Positions 28,025-37,379 of a DNA stretch of 64,000 nucleotides are shown here, in pieces. The position numbers and the translations under genes were made by a program. The notes under the pieces are model-generated. The model worked only from the letters and a program-made list of their open reading frames with translations. It did no database searches and was not told where the DNA came from. Origin of the DNA: a bacterium (GTDB lineage Bacteria; Bdellovibrionota_C; UBA2361; RFPC01); assembly GCA_030431715.1 (NCBI GenBank), contig JAUIIO010000012.1, forward strand, positions 56,927 to 120,926. Direction: 5' to 3'. How positions within the stretch are numbered: the first letter of the stretch is position 1; the number at the start of each line of letters is the position of its first letter.

Positions 28025-28741
28025 TTATCGACCAGAGAAGGCAGCTGAGCGTTGCTCGTCAAAGATGTGAAGCGCTGAAACAAGCCCCTCCTCGAGTACT
28101 AGAAGCATGCTTTTTCGAGACTGGTTCTTCCTCTGCTCAAGATAACTTCTTGCTTCAAGGAAGTCGTCTGAGAGCTGCTTGTCTGCGTAATGATAGCTTG
28201 CAACCCAGTATTCAGCGTCAAGAGTTAGCGGCTTGAGAATCATCTGAAAATTCACCTTACCTGGTCTCGTAATACCCACACTTGAGCCGATACGAGATTC
28301 ATACTGATTCAGGCGAGTGTTAAGGATAGAATCTGCGCCCAGCGCTCTGGCTCTGTTTTGGATCCATATCTCTCTCTTACTTCCCAGTGGAGGATTTTGC
28401 TGACCAGAAAGATATCCACTATCTATAATAGCCTCAACCTGCAGCTCCTTCTCAACAGCGAGTTTTAACGATTTGTAGATGTCTCCTTCTGGTGGCATTT
28501 GCTGAACTATTGTTGGCTCAAACTCCAAAGGGGCGACGTAGATCTTTCTTGAACGAACAACACCTGACCTGTCCACGATTCTAGCCTGAAGGTTTTGTGG
28601 AGCTGAGGCTGATAAAAGGGACCGACTCTGTGCCTCAGGAGTCGGGGCTAGTTCTGTTTTCTTCCCGGAAGCACATGCAGGGATAAAAAACGGTAGAATA
28701 AGTATATGGAACTTCAGTATAAAAGTCGTTCTGTTACGCAT
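28025..28741 (-). CDS. outer-membrane lipoprotein with LpoB/CsgG-like fold
   Basis: From the ATG at 28741, preceded by AGGGG, the product is 238 residues with a signal and lipobox IPAC. The mature part shows the pattern of LpoB/GNA1162/CsgG-type lipoproteins: KIYVAPLEF start strand, LGADSILNTRLNQYESR, then GSSVGI...VNFQMILKPL and WVASYHY. Such proteins activate penicillin-binding proteins or form secretion assemblies. The exact family cannot be fixed by eye. It lies 86 bp upstream of ftsK on the same strand. Confidence 0.7.
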   Translation of the reverse strand: MRNRTTFILKFHILILPFFIPACASGKKTELAPTPEAQSRSLLSASAPQNLQARIVDRSGVVRSRKIYVAPLEFEPTIVQQMPPEGDIYKSLKLAVEKELQVEAIIDSGYLSGQQNPPLGSKREIWIQNRARALGADSILNTRLNQYESRIGSSVGITRPGKVNFQMILKPLTLDAEYWVASYHYADKQLSDDFLEARSYLEQRKNQSRKSMLLVLEEGLVSALHIFDEQRSAAFSGR

Positions 28742-28879
28742 AATCCCCTGCAGCATTGCTCGATTTTGATTAGTAATACCTCGAATCATCATACTATAAT
28801 ATCAAAGCAGCTCTGAATAGAAGAATTCTTTGAGTTCCCTGGCTCCATAGCTGTGTATTGTGCATCGTATGTTTTACCC

Positions 28880-28909
28880 TTTACATTGCAGGAAGTTAGG
28901 GCATATTTA
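28880..28909 (+). promoter_or_regulatory. possible promoter of the polyacidic protein gene
   Basis: TTTACA (28880-28885) and TATTTA (28904-28909) are 18 bp apart in the 240-bp divergent gap. AAGGA stands about nine bases before the ATG at 28982. Confidence 0.3.
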
Positions 28910-28981
28910 GACTTGCATAATTTGATATCAATGCTTTAAGTTTCAAACAGATAGATTCGAGAATTATAAAGGACTGTTAAC

Positions 28982-29428
28982 ATGGTAAGAGCTACAGAGA
29001 AAATCATAGAGGGACTGACCGAATTTATGGAAGGCTTTCTTGAGCTTCAACGCAATGTTGAGGCTGAGCTCGGTGCAGAAAATGGCTTTGAGGCCGTTGA
29101 AGATGACGATGAAGCTGGACCGGAAGTTGAAGCAGCGCTTGTGACGGAAGTACGTGCCGCTATTGAATCTGTTATGGATGCTGAAGATTATAGCGCTGAA
29201 GAAGTAGCAACGGCTGCCTCCATGCTTACTGACGCGCTTGAAGAGATCGATCCTGACCTGTTCGTTGAAAGCGAAGAGGAGGAGCAAGAAGAAGAGGAAG
29301 AGATCTACGGCGATGATGATATCGATTACGATGACGACGAAGACTACGAAGATTACGATGAAGACGAAGATGAGGATGAGGAAGAAGACGAGGATGAATA
29401 TGACGAGGAGGACGAAGACGACGATTAG
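28982..29428 (+). CDS. small protein with long polyacidic C-terminus
   Basis: The 148-residue product has a helical N-terminal half (about 1-95, pattern of amphipathic helices, EKIIEGLTEFMEGFLELQ) and a tail (about 97-148) made almost only of Asp, Glu and Tyr. No signal peptide. The net charge must be extremely negative. Acidic tails of this kind occur in DNA mimics, histone-like chaperones and RNA polymerase delta subunits, but no such domain is recognisable here. It is a single-gene unit, with a possible hairpin end at 29453-29485. Confidence 0.7.
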   Translation: MVRATEKIIEGLTEFMEGFLELQRNVEAELGAENGFEAVEDDDEAGPEVEAALVTEVRAAIESVMDAEDYSAEEVATAASMLTDALEEIDPDLFVESEEEEQEEEEEIYGDDDIDYDDDEDYEDYDEDEDEDEEEDEDEYDEEDEDDD

Positions 29429-29452
29429 GACGCCTCACCAATCTCATTCCGT

Positions 29453-29485
29453 AATGGCTTCTCATCACCCCCAAAGGTAGCCATT
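29453..29485. terminator. possible hairpin between converging genes
   Basis: AATGGCT (29453-29459) pairs perfectly with AGCCATT (29479-29485) across a 19-nt loop, 24 bp after the acidic protein stop. The T-run is weak, so a terminator role is uncertain. Confidence 0.25.
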
Positions 29486-29541
29486 TGGAACAATTTAACC
29501 CGTAACTAAGAACTCAACCTCGTCGGCAATTCTTGTTGAGC

Positions 29542-30762
29542 TTAATTCTTTTCGGGGAGGAGTGTAAATTTTGACCAGCTCTTAAGTGGCGTGCCCGCAA
29601 GAGCCGTTTCAATATCAACAAGTTCTATCCCCCGGTATTTTTCGACCTCAATATCTAGGGAGTGCATCTCCTTACGATAAATCCAGCTGTTACCGAGAGA
29701 CATGAGTCTTCCCATTGGCAGTTCACCACTAAGGACAAGGCGTGAGCAAATCTTATTTTTAGCTCGCTCAAGGTCCGACAATGAAAAATCTAGAGGATTT
29801 TGTAAGACCTCTTCGAGCAGATCAGATACCTTTTCAGAGCGGTCTGGGGTCGTAGATGCATAAGCGTACGTGACACCTAGGCCATCTCTCGTATCGAGCT
29901 CAAAGCCGGCAGATTCCGCGAGTCCCGTATCAACAAGCTTCCAGTAAAGTTTTGAACCCGTACCATCCCCAAGTATAGTAGTAAGGATATTGAGGGCATA
30001 TCTCTCCTCAGATTTTGCAGACACCCCATCGCCAATAAGTAAGATGTGAGCTTGTGAAAGATCTTTTTTATAGAGCGTCTCGGTCTTATTCTCAGGTGTA
30101 AATTCGGAATACGATCTCTGTGTCCCATTTGAAGGCCACTGCCCACAATGCTCTTCGGCGAGGGCCTGAAGTGTGCTCCACTCAAAGTTACCACTTACTA
30201 CTAATGTAATGTTTGAGGCTGCGTAGCGTCGGGTGAGATAGTCTTTCATCTGATCACTTGTGATTGCACTGACGCTCTCTGTTGTTCCAAGTACAGAATT
30301 TCCTGCATTATGGCCGCTAAAGTGCCTGAGAAGTGCATTCTCAAAAAGATAAAAACTTGGTCTATCCTGATAAAGCGCAATCTCTTCAAGAATTACGTTT
30401 TTCTCAGTATCAAATTCAGCCTGATCAATGGCCGGCTGTAGCATGTCGGAAAGTAGCTCAAAAAGGCCTTCAAAGTTTTCAGGCAGGACAGCTGCATAAT
30501 AGACGGTAGTCTCCTCAGATGTGTATGCATTCGCCTGAGCGCCCAGTGCACCGAGATCATAGGTCACATCAAGAGCAGAACGTTTGGCGGTCCCCTTAAA
30601 CATCATATGCTCAAGAAAATGTGAGATGCCAGACTCCTCATCCGTCTCATCTCGAGCACCGGTGTTTACAAAAAAACCCATAGCGACACTTTTGGAATGG
30701 GGGTTTCGCTCACCAAGGACATTTAGCCCATTTGACAGAGTTACCAACTTTTGATCAATCAT
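29542..30762 (-). CDS. M16 zinc peptidase, catalytic subunit
   Basis: The 406-residue protein belongs to the pitrilysin/insulinase (M16) family. The inverted zinc motif HFLEH is at 48-52 and the third ligand Glu is in VILEEIALYQD further on, so it should be active. M16B enzymes work as two-chain clamps that degrade peptides. It overlaps by 4 bp the gene for a second M16 chain that lacks the zinc motif. It has no signal peptide, so cytoplasmic action is likely. Confidence 0.93.
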   Translation of the reverse strand: MIDQKLVTLSNGLNVLGERNPHSKSVAMGFFVNTGARDETDEESGISHFLEHMMFKGTAKRSALDVTYDLGALGAQANAYTSEETTVYYAAVLPENFEGLFELLSDMLQPAIDQAEFDTEKNVILEEIALYQDRPSFYLFENALLRHFSGHNAGNSVLGTTESVSAITSDQMKDYLTRRYAASNITLVVSGNFEWSTLQALAEEHCGQWPSNGTQRSYSEFTPENKTETLYKKDLSQAHILLIGDGVSAKSEERYALNILTTILGDGTGSKLYWKLVDTGLAESAGFELDTRDGLGVTYAYASTTPDRSEKVSDLLEEVLQNPLDFSLSDLERAKNKICSRLVLSGELPMGRLMSLGNSWIYRKEMHSLDIEVEKYRGIELVDIETALAGTPLKSWSKFTLLPEKN

Positions 30763-32018
30763 CTTTTGCCTCCTACCGAGTCACGTGTGAGCGCTCTCTT
30801 CCCAAGCGTAAGAAGCGAAAAGTCATTTGGCGGGAACTCACTCAGGTAATCAGAAATATCATCAACGGTAACCGACTCAATCCCCTCTCGTATCTCCTCT
30901 AAAGTTCTTAGCTTGCCAGTAAGGTACCAATCAGAGCTGTTCGTAACCGATCGAGAGGCTGCGGACTCCTCGCTCATAATAAGTCCTGACAAGAGATTCG
31001 TCTTTGCGCGCGAGAGCTCCTTCTCTTCAATATTTCCAGAAACATTATTGAGTTCTTCTAGAATAACAGACAACGTTTCATGTGCACGCTCAGGAGTCGT
31101 GCCGGCATAAACGGTAACCATCCCATAGTCCTTAGCACCCGCATGTTTACTATATACGGAATAGCACAATCCACGTTTCTCTCTGACTTCAATAAAAAGT
31201 CGACCAAACATACCTCCAGAAAGAATCCCATTAACTACCTTTGCTGTATAGTAGTGCTTCGAGAGGAATGGCGCAGAGGGATAGGCAAATACAATTTGTT
31301 GCTGTGCACTTTCATACGGAACGTGATGATCGCCTGTGGATTGAAATTCTGTGAATTCAGGGGGAGAATGTCCCTCTCCTTCCCATCGAGAGAAAAGCGC
31401 TTCTATTTGCTCAAATATTCTTTCTGGTTCAATCGCACCGGCCACTGAGACAATTGCCTTAGATGGGGCATAGGAGTCGTCCCAGAGTTTTTTTAGCCTA
31501 TCGTATGATACGCCCTCAATACCAGACTCTTCACCATACTGCGATCTGCAAAATGGTTCCGGAAGATATCTCTTCTGAAGCTCTATCATAGCTAGCGCAG
31601 AAGGATTGTCTTTCAGGCTTATAAGATCTTGTAGATAAAGATCTTTAATGCTTGCGACTTCTTCCTTCGGCAGAGAGGGATCAAGAATCATATCTCGGAC
31701 AAGAGTTAACGCGGTATCAATCTTGTCTGCGACAAGACTCCCTCTGTAACTATATCTGGAAAATCCTGCGGATTCACTATGCCGTATGCCATCAAAATCG
31801 AACGCATCAGAGAGCGCACGGGAGTTGAGATTCTTTGTGCCGCGTGAAGTTAGCTCTGCAAGGATGAGCGAGGCTCCAAGGGCATCTTTATCATCCATCG
31901 CGAGCCCACCAGGGAATGAAACGTCGTATGCTGCAGATTTGATATGTGGGATATGCTGAGCGAGAACGACTAGTCCATTGGGCAGAGTTTTAGATAGTAT
32001 TTCGTTTTTTTGCTTCAT
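30759..32018 (-). CDS. M16 peptidase-like protein, zinc motif lost (partner subunit)
   Basis: Of the 419 residues, most follow the M16 fold. At the place of HxxEH the sequence reads LILAELTSRGT, with no zinc ligands. The C-terminal half keeps the R/Y pair of the substrate clamp (EVREKRGLCYSVYS). Active/inactive M16B pairs are known, so this is probably the non-catalytic half of a heterodimer with the downstream gene. The ATG at 32018 is favoured over an in-frame TTG at 32030; neither has a clear ribosome site. Confidence 0.88.
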   Translation of the reverse strand: MKQKNEILSKTLPNGLVVLAQHIPHIKSAAYDVSFPGGLAMDDKDALGASLILAELTSRGTKNLNSRALSDAFDFDGIRHSESAGFSRYSYRGSLVADKIDTALTLVRDMILDPSLPKEEVASIKDLYLQDLISLKDNPSALAMIELQKRYLPEPFCRSQYGEESGIEGVSYDRLKKLWDDSYAPSKAIVSVAGAIEPERIFEQIEALFSRWEGEGHSPPEFTEFQSTGDHHVPYESAQQQIVFAYPSAPFLSKHYYTAKVVNGILSGGMFGRLFIEVREKRGLCYSVYSKHAGAKDYGMVTVYAGTTPERAHETLSVILEELNNVSGNIEEKELSRAKTNLLSGLIMSEESAASRSVTNSSDWYLTGKLRTLEEIREGIESVTVDDISDYLSEFPPNDFSLLTLGKRALTRDSVGGKR

Positions 32019-32078
32019 AATGTTATACAATTCACACTCTTATCCGTGGCATTATTTTAGAAAGCACACAAGATCGAA

Positions 32079-32372
32079 ATGAGCTTTTTTTGCGTAAAAT
32101 GCAATGCTGAACTCTCCCTTCCTTTAAACGGGAAACCAGCTCGTACTGAGTCCTGTCACAACTGCGGCAAGGACCTGCACGCCTGTGTACAGTGCCAACA
32201 CTACGATACCTCGGCATATAACGCATGCCGAGAGTCACAAGCAGAAAGGGTTGTAGAAAAAGAAAGAAGTAATTTTTGCGACTACTTTCAATTCCACAAA
32301 AATGGCCCATCTGCCAAAGAGAGCAATAGTAAAGATGACGCTCTAAAAAAACTTGACGATCTTTTTAAGTAG
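32079..32372 (+). CDS. small zinc-ribbon protein
   Basis: The 97-residue product has paired cysteines FCVKC and CHNCG near the N-terminus, then HACVQCQHYD, and later single cysteines in NACRE and NFCDYF. Such a layout binds one or two zincs. The LHACVQCQHYDTSAYNAC part resembles a short uncharacterised family seen in Deltaproteobacteria and Planctomycetes. It diverges from the M16 pair and converges with the response regulator gene. Confidence 0.75.
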   Translation: MSFFCVKCNAELSLPLNGKPARTESCHNCGKDLHACVQCQHYDTSAYNACRESQAERVVEKERSNFCDYFQFHKNGPSAKESNSKDDALKKLDDLFK

Positions 32373-32400
32373 ATCGACACCCCTCCCCGAGCTCCCGAAT

Positions 32401-33816
32401 TTACAGCTCTTGTCCATCCTGTGAAGACTCTAGCTCTTCGGTAATACCTAACTTATCCATCTTATATTTGAGAATCCTTCTGCTGATACCCAATAACTCT
32501 GCAGCACGGGTCTGAACATGATTCGTTCTCTTAAGAGCTTTGAGAATCATCTCTGTCTCGAACCGTTTCTCGGCCTCTTCGAAGTTAAGATTACTTTCAA
32601 ATATAGACATCTCCATAGGTTGCTTAGCCTCTGGAGTACGGATACGCGTAGGGAGCATATCGGCTGTTATCTCCTCCTCTTCTGAAAGTGCTAGGAGACT
32701 CTCAAGCACATTTTCAAGCTCTCGTACGTTTCCAGGCCAGTCGTAATCTCGTAGGAGCTGAAGGGCAGAGTCTTGAAAATGAATAGATCGCTTACCGTAT
32801 GAAGGCTCAAAACGTTTCACAAGGTGCTCAAGAAGAAGTTGAATGTCTTCATATCGCTCTCTTAGAGGCGGGAGAAGAAGATGTATTACGTTGATACGAT
32901 AAAAAAGGTCTTGTCGGAATTTTTTCTCGCGAACAAGATCTTCGAGGTTCTTGTTTGTTGCAGCAATAATTCGCACATCTACCTGAATTGGAGTCGAACT
33001 TCCTACACGATAAAACTCCTTTTCTTGTAAAAATCTGAGCATCTTTACCTGCACAGGAAGACTCAACTCTCCTATTTCGTCAAGAAAGAGTGTCCCACCA
33101 TGTGCGAGTTCAAAATGACCGATGCGTTTATCTTGCGCACTCGTGAATGCGCCACGCTCATGGCCAAAGAGCTCTGATTCAATGAGCGATTCTGGAATGG
33201 CAGCGCAGTTGATAGCTACAAAAGGTTTGTCTGAGCGCTCACTTAGCTTGTGTATCTGGCGAGCAACAAGCTCTTTACCTGTTCCAGATTCACCTGTAAT
33301 GAGTACAGTGGTTTCTCTTGAAGCGACCTGCTCTATTTTCTGAAACAACTCTTTCATCGGGGCTGACTGTCCAACAAGCTTTCCAAAGTCCCCGGCAGGT
33401 AGTTTCTCATCACCTTGCGTCGGTGATTTCAGGGAAGTTTCTGATGATGGGCTTGGCTGTGTAGAGTCTAAAGTTTGAATAATGAGCGAGGTGAGTTCTT
33501 CGACATCGAATGGCTTACTGAGGTAATCCACGGCACCACACTTCATCGCTTTCACTGCCGTTCGAACAGTATTGGAGGCGGTTAGCATAATTACTGGGAG
33601 ATCTCTTGAATGCTCTTTTAGGTTTTTTAACGTGTCAAGGCCGTCTAATCCGGGCATCATGAGGTCAAGAAGAACGAGATCGGGGTTAATCTCCGGAAAA
33701 ATCTTTATAGCATCCTCTCCACTCTCGGCTACCGATACATCAAAATGAGCCTTTAGTAAGAGGCGCAGTGAGGAACGGATAGACTCTTCGTCATCTACAA
33801 TAAGTACTTTCTTCAT
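32401..33816 (-). CDS. NtrC-family sigma-54 response regulator (GAFTSA variant)
   Basis: The 471-residue protein has a receiver domain (phosphorylatable D51), an AAA+ domain (Walker A GESGTGKE 175-182) and a C-terminal Fis-type helix-turn-helix (AAELLGISRR). The loop that touches sigma-54, usually GAFTGA, reads GAFTSA at 222-227. This is a Gly to Ser change by one base (AGT). Ser here is found in a few activators and weakens or alters sigma-54 contact in others. The ATG at 33816 is preferred to an in-frame TTG at 33858. No histidine kinase is adjacent. Confidence 0.93.
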   Translation of the reverse strand: MKKVLIVDDEESIRSSLRLLLKAHFDVSVAESGEDAIKIFPEINPDLVLLDLMMPGLDGLDTLKNLKEHSRDLPVIMLTASNTVRTAVKAMKCGAVDYLSKPFDVEELTSLIIQTLDSTQPSPSSETSLKSPTQGDEKLPAGDFGKLVGQSAPMKELFQKIEQVASRETTVLITGESGTGKELVARQIHKLSERSDKPFVAINCAAIPESLIESELFGHERGAFTSAQDKRIGHFELAHGGTLFLDEIGELSLPVQVKMLRFLQEKEFYRVGSSTPIQVDVRIIAATNKNLEDLVREKKFRQDLFYRINVIHLLLPPLRERYEDIQLLLEHLVKRFEPSYGKRSIHFQDSALQLLRDYDWPGNVRELENVLESLLALSEEEEITADMLPTRIRTPEAKQPMEMSIFESNLNFEEAEKRFETEMILKALKRTNHVQTRAAELLGISRRILKYKMDKLGITEELESSQDGQEL

Positions 33817-34047
33817 TCTCAAACATTCCAAAACGAACGCAAGTTTCTCCGTTCGCAACCAATGTTATTCATAAGCAATAATTTAAGCTTTCGAAACACT
33901 GCTTATTTTGATGCAGGGCTGTACAAATTCGAACCACCCATTTATCATTATAAGCACCTGAAAATACGTACAATTGCATGCTCACTTGAAGGTTTCGTCA
34001 AGAAAGGGCACATTTTCGAACACCGAACCTTATTCAGAGCTTCATCT

Positions 34048-35124
34048 ATGCCTTCAAAATTTTCCCTCTCAGCCTGTATCTGCATACTATTTTTAATTGT
34101 TTCATCGATCGTATCAGCACCGGTGTGGGCTCAAGGATCAGAAACTTCTTCTGATAATCCATCATCTTCTGCTTCTCCCACCCCATATACTCCGCCGACA
34201 CTATTAAAGGCTACTCAGGCTCTCACAAAAGAAGAGTATGATCGAGTAATTACAGCGACACAAAAGGCTCTCAAGAAGATAGATGAACGATACTATGATC
34301 AGGCTTATACGCTTTTAGGAAAAGCTCAGTATCACAAGCATTCGTATGACGATGCGTACCGTTCTCTAAACACCTCACTTCACTACAGAGCAAGAAATAG
34401 CGATGTGCTCCACTACCTTGGGCTTATTTACAAAGAGAGGAAGGAATACGAACAGGCAATTCTCACATTCAAAGAGGCTATTTGGTTTAACGACTTTACA
34501 TCGATATCGCCAGGTGCGAGCTATGCTCAGCTCTCTTCCATTTATTTGGCCAAAGGCGAACCAGAAAAGGCCAAGGAATATCTCCAAATAGCCCAGAAGA
34601 CCTCCCCAGCCGATACCTCCTCTGCTATGAGTCTTGCAAGATACTACGTAAGTGACGGTATGCATCTTGAAGCAACACAACTCCTCGTGCCCTTAATGAA
34701 AAGTAAGGATGTTGACGCTCAAGAAAAAGTAGAGATAACCCTTCTCCATGCTCGCTACGTACTGACTGCCCCCCACGGAACCTTTGATAAGACTGTGATA
34801 CGAGGCGTACAAAAAGAACTTCTGGCTCTCACAACGAGTCCTGCAAAAATCACCGAAGAAGCTGAAAACAATGAGGATGAGAGTGAAGAGGATGAGCAGC
34901 AAGAAACTGAAGTCAATATAGATGAATATGATCGTGAAAAGCTGCTTGCTCTCAGTTATGTTCAGCTTGCTGAATACTCTGCAGCTCAAAAGTCGCTCAA
35001 TCGGGCCAGAGAGCTACGATCAAATGCACAGGATGATGACGAACTCTTATTGATCGAGCGTCAACTTAAAGTTGCGGAGGAGGCTGATCCTGACTATTCG
35101 TCTGAGGAAGATTCTGATGGCTGA
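34048..35124 (+). CDS. exported TPR-repeat protein
   Basis: From the ATG at 34048 the product is 358 residues, beginning with a signal peptide (core about 8-25, cleavage after VWAQG). The open frame goes back to 33862, but only the 34048 start puts the signal first. At least four tetratricopeptide units follow (for example SDVLHYLGLIYKERKEYEQAILTFKE), then an acidic stretch and one more TPR-like pair. TPR proteins of this sort are scaffolds, often for envelope or secretion complexes. Its 3' end overlaps the MoxR gene tail to tail by 31 bp. Confidence 0.8.
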   Translation: MPSKFSLSACICILFLIVSSIVSAPVWAQGSETSSDNPSSSASPTPYTPPTLLKATQALTKEEYDRVITATQKALKKIDERYYDQAYTLLGKAQYHKHSYDDAYRSLNTSLHYRARNSDVLHYLGLIYKERKEYEQAILTFKEAIWFNDFTSISPGASYAQLSSIYLAKGEPEKAKEYLQIAQKTSPADTSSAMSLARYYVSDGMHLEATQLLVPLMKSKDVDAQEKVEITLLHARYVLTAPHGTFDKTVIRGVQKELLALTTSPAKITEEAENNEDESEEDEQQETEVNIDEYDREKLLALSYVQLAEYSAAQKSLNRARELRSNAQDDDELLLIERQLKVAEEADPDYSSEEDSDG

Positions 35125-36185
35125 TCAATATTTACAGCTGGAAAGGTTCTTCGTTTCACACTCTGTATATGCGCTGCTCGTTGAAGCGTAACCCCCTCAA
35201 GCACAACAGAGCCCAATCTGGCATGTATCTCTTGTAGCGGGGCGTGTCGCCCATCTTGAAGATCGGGATCGAGAAAATCCGGATGAAATCGCAACATATG
35301 CTCAAGTACCGCCCTGTCACGCTCTGATTTTGACACCATATTCCAGATACTCTTACCGACAAAGGCCGGATCGTTCATTCCCCACTTAACAAGGTGCGTA
35401 ACATAGTGCCCTACTGCGAGAAGCTCCTCAGGAGCTGGTGGTCTATCAAACTGATAAGAACCATCGCTGTAGCGCATTCTGTCTGCGATTGCGACAAGAT
35501 TACTGATAAGGCGAGGATGACAGTGAGGACTTAAAATCTTTCTCTCAAGAGTAGAATCCAAATAGGTCATTATAACTGGGTGCACCCTCCTAAGAAGAGC
35601 GTCATCAAGTTTACGATTAAAGTTTTTTGTAAAAATAATAAGTAAATTTTCAGGTCGGGCCTCAATTGGTGGGCGTGACTCCAGCCAGATGGTAGAATCT
35701 TGTATTGGTCCCAGAAAGAACGTATCGATAGCATCTTCGGGCTTATCGAGCTCGTCGACGAGTAAAATAACTGGCTTTTTCTGCGAAGCAAGAAAAGCCC
35801 TGCTTAAAATACCAAGATTCAAGAGTTCGGCACCTTCCTGTCCAGCCATGCTTTTTGCGAGAGCAAGCGTTGAAGGGGCTTCAATGAGATTTTGCGTAGG
35901 CATACCACGATAACAGCTCAGGCACATAAACTCAGCACCTGTGAGCTTTGCTAGACTCTTCGCTAGAAAACTTTTACCACAACCAGATGGCCCCTCAAGT
36001 AAGAGTGCACGTACTCTCTCAGCAGGTGTGTTAAAGAGGAGACCAAGTTGCACAGCAAGGTAAGGCAAGCACTCATACCCTACCTCTTCAAGCTTCGAAA
36101 CTATCTCTTGAGGAGTTCCCAGAGCTTGAAACGCATCATTTTTTTCGTCTGAATATGGCACTAGGGCCGCACTCTTTTCGCTCAT
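35094..36185 (-). CDS. MoxR-like AAA+ ATPase
   Basis: A 363-residue AAA+ protein. Walker A is EGPSGCGKSF (near 69-78), Walker B is ILLVDELDKPEDA, and the arginine-finger region ALLRRVHP is present. MoxR ATPases act as chaperones in assembly of metal enzymes or envelope proteins and usually sit beside a von Willebrand A-domain protein; none is seen here. The neighbouring TPR protein is a possible partner. It is transcribed alone, separated from the polysaccharide genes by 135 bp in which I see no clear feature. Confidence 0.85.
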   Translation of the reverse strand: MSEKSAALVPYSDEKNDAFQALGTPQEIVSKLEEVGYECLPYLAVQLGLLFNTPAERVRALLLEGPSGCGKSFLAKSLAKLTGAEFMCLSCYRGMPTQNLIEAPSTLALAKSMAGQEGAELLNLGILSRAFLASQKKPVILLVDELDKPEDAIDTFFLGPIQDSTIWLESRPPIEARPENLLIIFTKNFNRKLDDALLRRVHPVIMTYLDSTLERKILSPHCHPRLISNLVAIADRMRYSDGSYQFDRPPAPEELLAVGHYVTHLVKWGMNDPAFVGKSIWNMVSKSERDRAVLEHMLRFHPDFLDPDLQDGRHAPLQEIHARLGSVVLEGVTLQRAAHIQSVKRRTFPAVNIDQPSESSSDE

Positions 36186-36320
36186 TTTCTATAACCTTCT
36201 CTCATGCTTAGAATCAGATTCTCGCAATGCCTCTGTTCCACATATCTGTATTAGATAGTCGAGTGCTTCAGGGGAAATATAGTTTTTACTTATGTATATA
36301 CAGGCACTTAGCTGGCCATT

Positions 36321-37379
36321 CTAGAGATGTGGGGCAGGAAGCCCTGTGATCTTATGAAGTTGCGCGAGTCTCTGTCTTTGAGCACTGGATACGGACCACG
36401 AGTAAAGCGAAAGGTAAGGCAAAATGATCAGCGGTAAACCAACCACAATTCCAATTGATTCAAAATAAATAGCTATCAGGAGTGTCGCGTTATAAAGCGT
36501 TACGAGCGTATAAACCAAGCTTACGGTTGTGTGACTATGTCCCGCTTTCACCAGACGATGGAAAAGAAAATCCCTGTGTGGTTGATGTACGACCTTTCCC
36601 TTGAGTAGTCTACAAATGATAGTAAATGTTGTGTCAAAGAGAAACGGCAACATGAGTAACAAAAAAGCACTAAAATTAAGAAGACGAGGAACATTATTAA
36701 GCTGACTGATGGCTAGGCATGAAAAAGTAAATCCAAGAAAAGTACTACCAACATCCCCCATAAATAATCTCGCTGGATGACAGTTATACGTAACGAAAGC
36801 GAAGAGCGCAGCCACAAGAGATGTCATCCAGTAGTTGACACTCCCACTTAGTATAAAACTAAAAAGAATCCAACTGAGGAGCACGGCCAAAGCATGAAAT
36901 ACGCTCATTCCATCAATCCCATCCATAAAATTATACAAGTTGATGGAGGATACAATAAAGAAGATACACGCTGGATACCACAGCAAAGCAAAGGCACCAA
37001 AGTGCTCAAGAGCAATACTCGGTGGTCGTACCTGCGTAAGAAAAAGTGTCGCAGCTAGAATATGAACAAGTAGCCTTAGCTTCACATCAAGTCGAAAGAG
37101 GTCATCATAAAAGCTCACAGCCGCTAAGACGATAGCCCCTATGATAAATGACTCCATGTAGCCTGTTCCCTCCTTCATTTCGAAGTAGATCCAACACAGG
37201 AGTGTAGAGAGTAGAAAAACAGCCCCTGCTCCCCTTACCGTTGGCCTTTTGTGACTACTACGGTTGCGAGGATAGTCAATAAGAAGTGACCATCTCATAG
37301 CCATTTGACGAAAAAGTGAGAGCGATACGTAGTTAAGCGTAAATATGATAATATTTATGATTAAAAACTTGATAGTCAT
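36321..37379 (-). CDS. WecA/TagO-type undecaprenyl-phosphate sugar-1-phosphate transferase
   Basis: A 352-residue GT4 membrane enzyme that starts a lipid-linked glycan by joining a sugar-phosphate, most likely GlcNAc-1-P, to undecaprenyl phosphate. About ten helices are predicted. Metal and catalytic motifs are YDDLF (91-95), NFMDGIDG (150-157) and FMGDVGS (206-212), and LFHRLV with an HPHR-like loop (HQPHRDF) gives the nucleotide-sugar site. It overlaps the BY-kinase gene by 4 bp and is the last of the exporter run. Confidence 0.9.
   Translation of the reverse strand: MTIKFLIINIIIFTLNYVSLSLFRQMAMRWSLLIDYPRNRSSHKRPTVRGAGAVFLLSTLLCWIYFEMKEGTGYMESFIIGAIVLAAVSFYDDLFRLDVKLRLLVHILAATLFLTQVRPPSIALEHFGAFALLWYPACIFFIVSSINLYNFMDGIDGMSVFHALAVLLSWILFSFILSGSVNYWMTSLVAALFAFVTYNCHPARLFMGDVGSTFLGFTFSCLAISQLNNVPRLLNFSAFLLLMLPFLFDTTFTIICRLLKGKVVHQPHRDFLFHRLVKAGHSHTTVSLVYTLVTLYNATLLIAIYFESIGIVVGLPLIILPYLSLYSWSVSSAQRQRLAQLHKITGLPAPHL

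Noticed and set aside
29226..29474. 82-codon Arg-rich minus-strand frame
   Set aside because: It mirrors the polyacidic tail of the gene at 28982-29428; Arg codons are the complement of that composition.
33862..34047. N-terminal extension of the TPR gene
   Set aside because: The signal peptide starts at the ATG at 34048; the extra residues would bury it.
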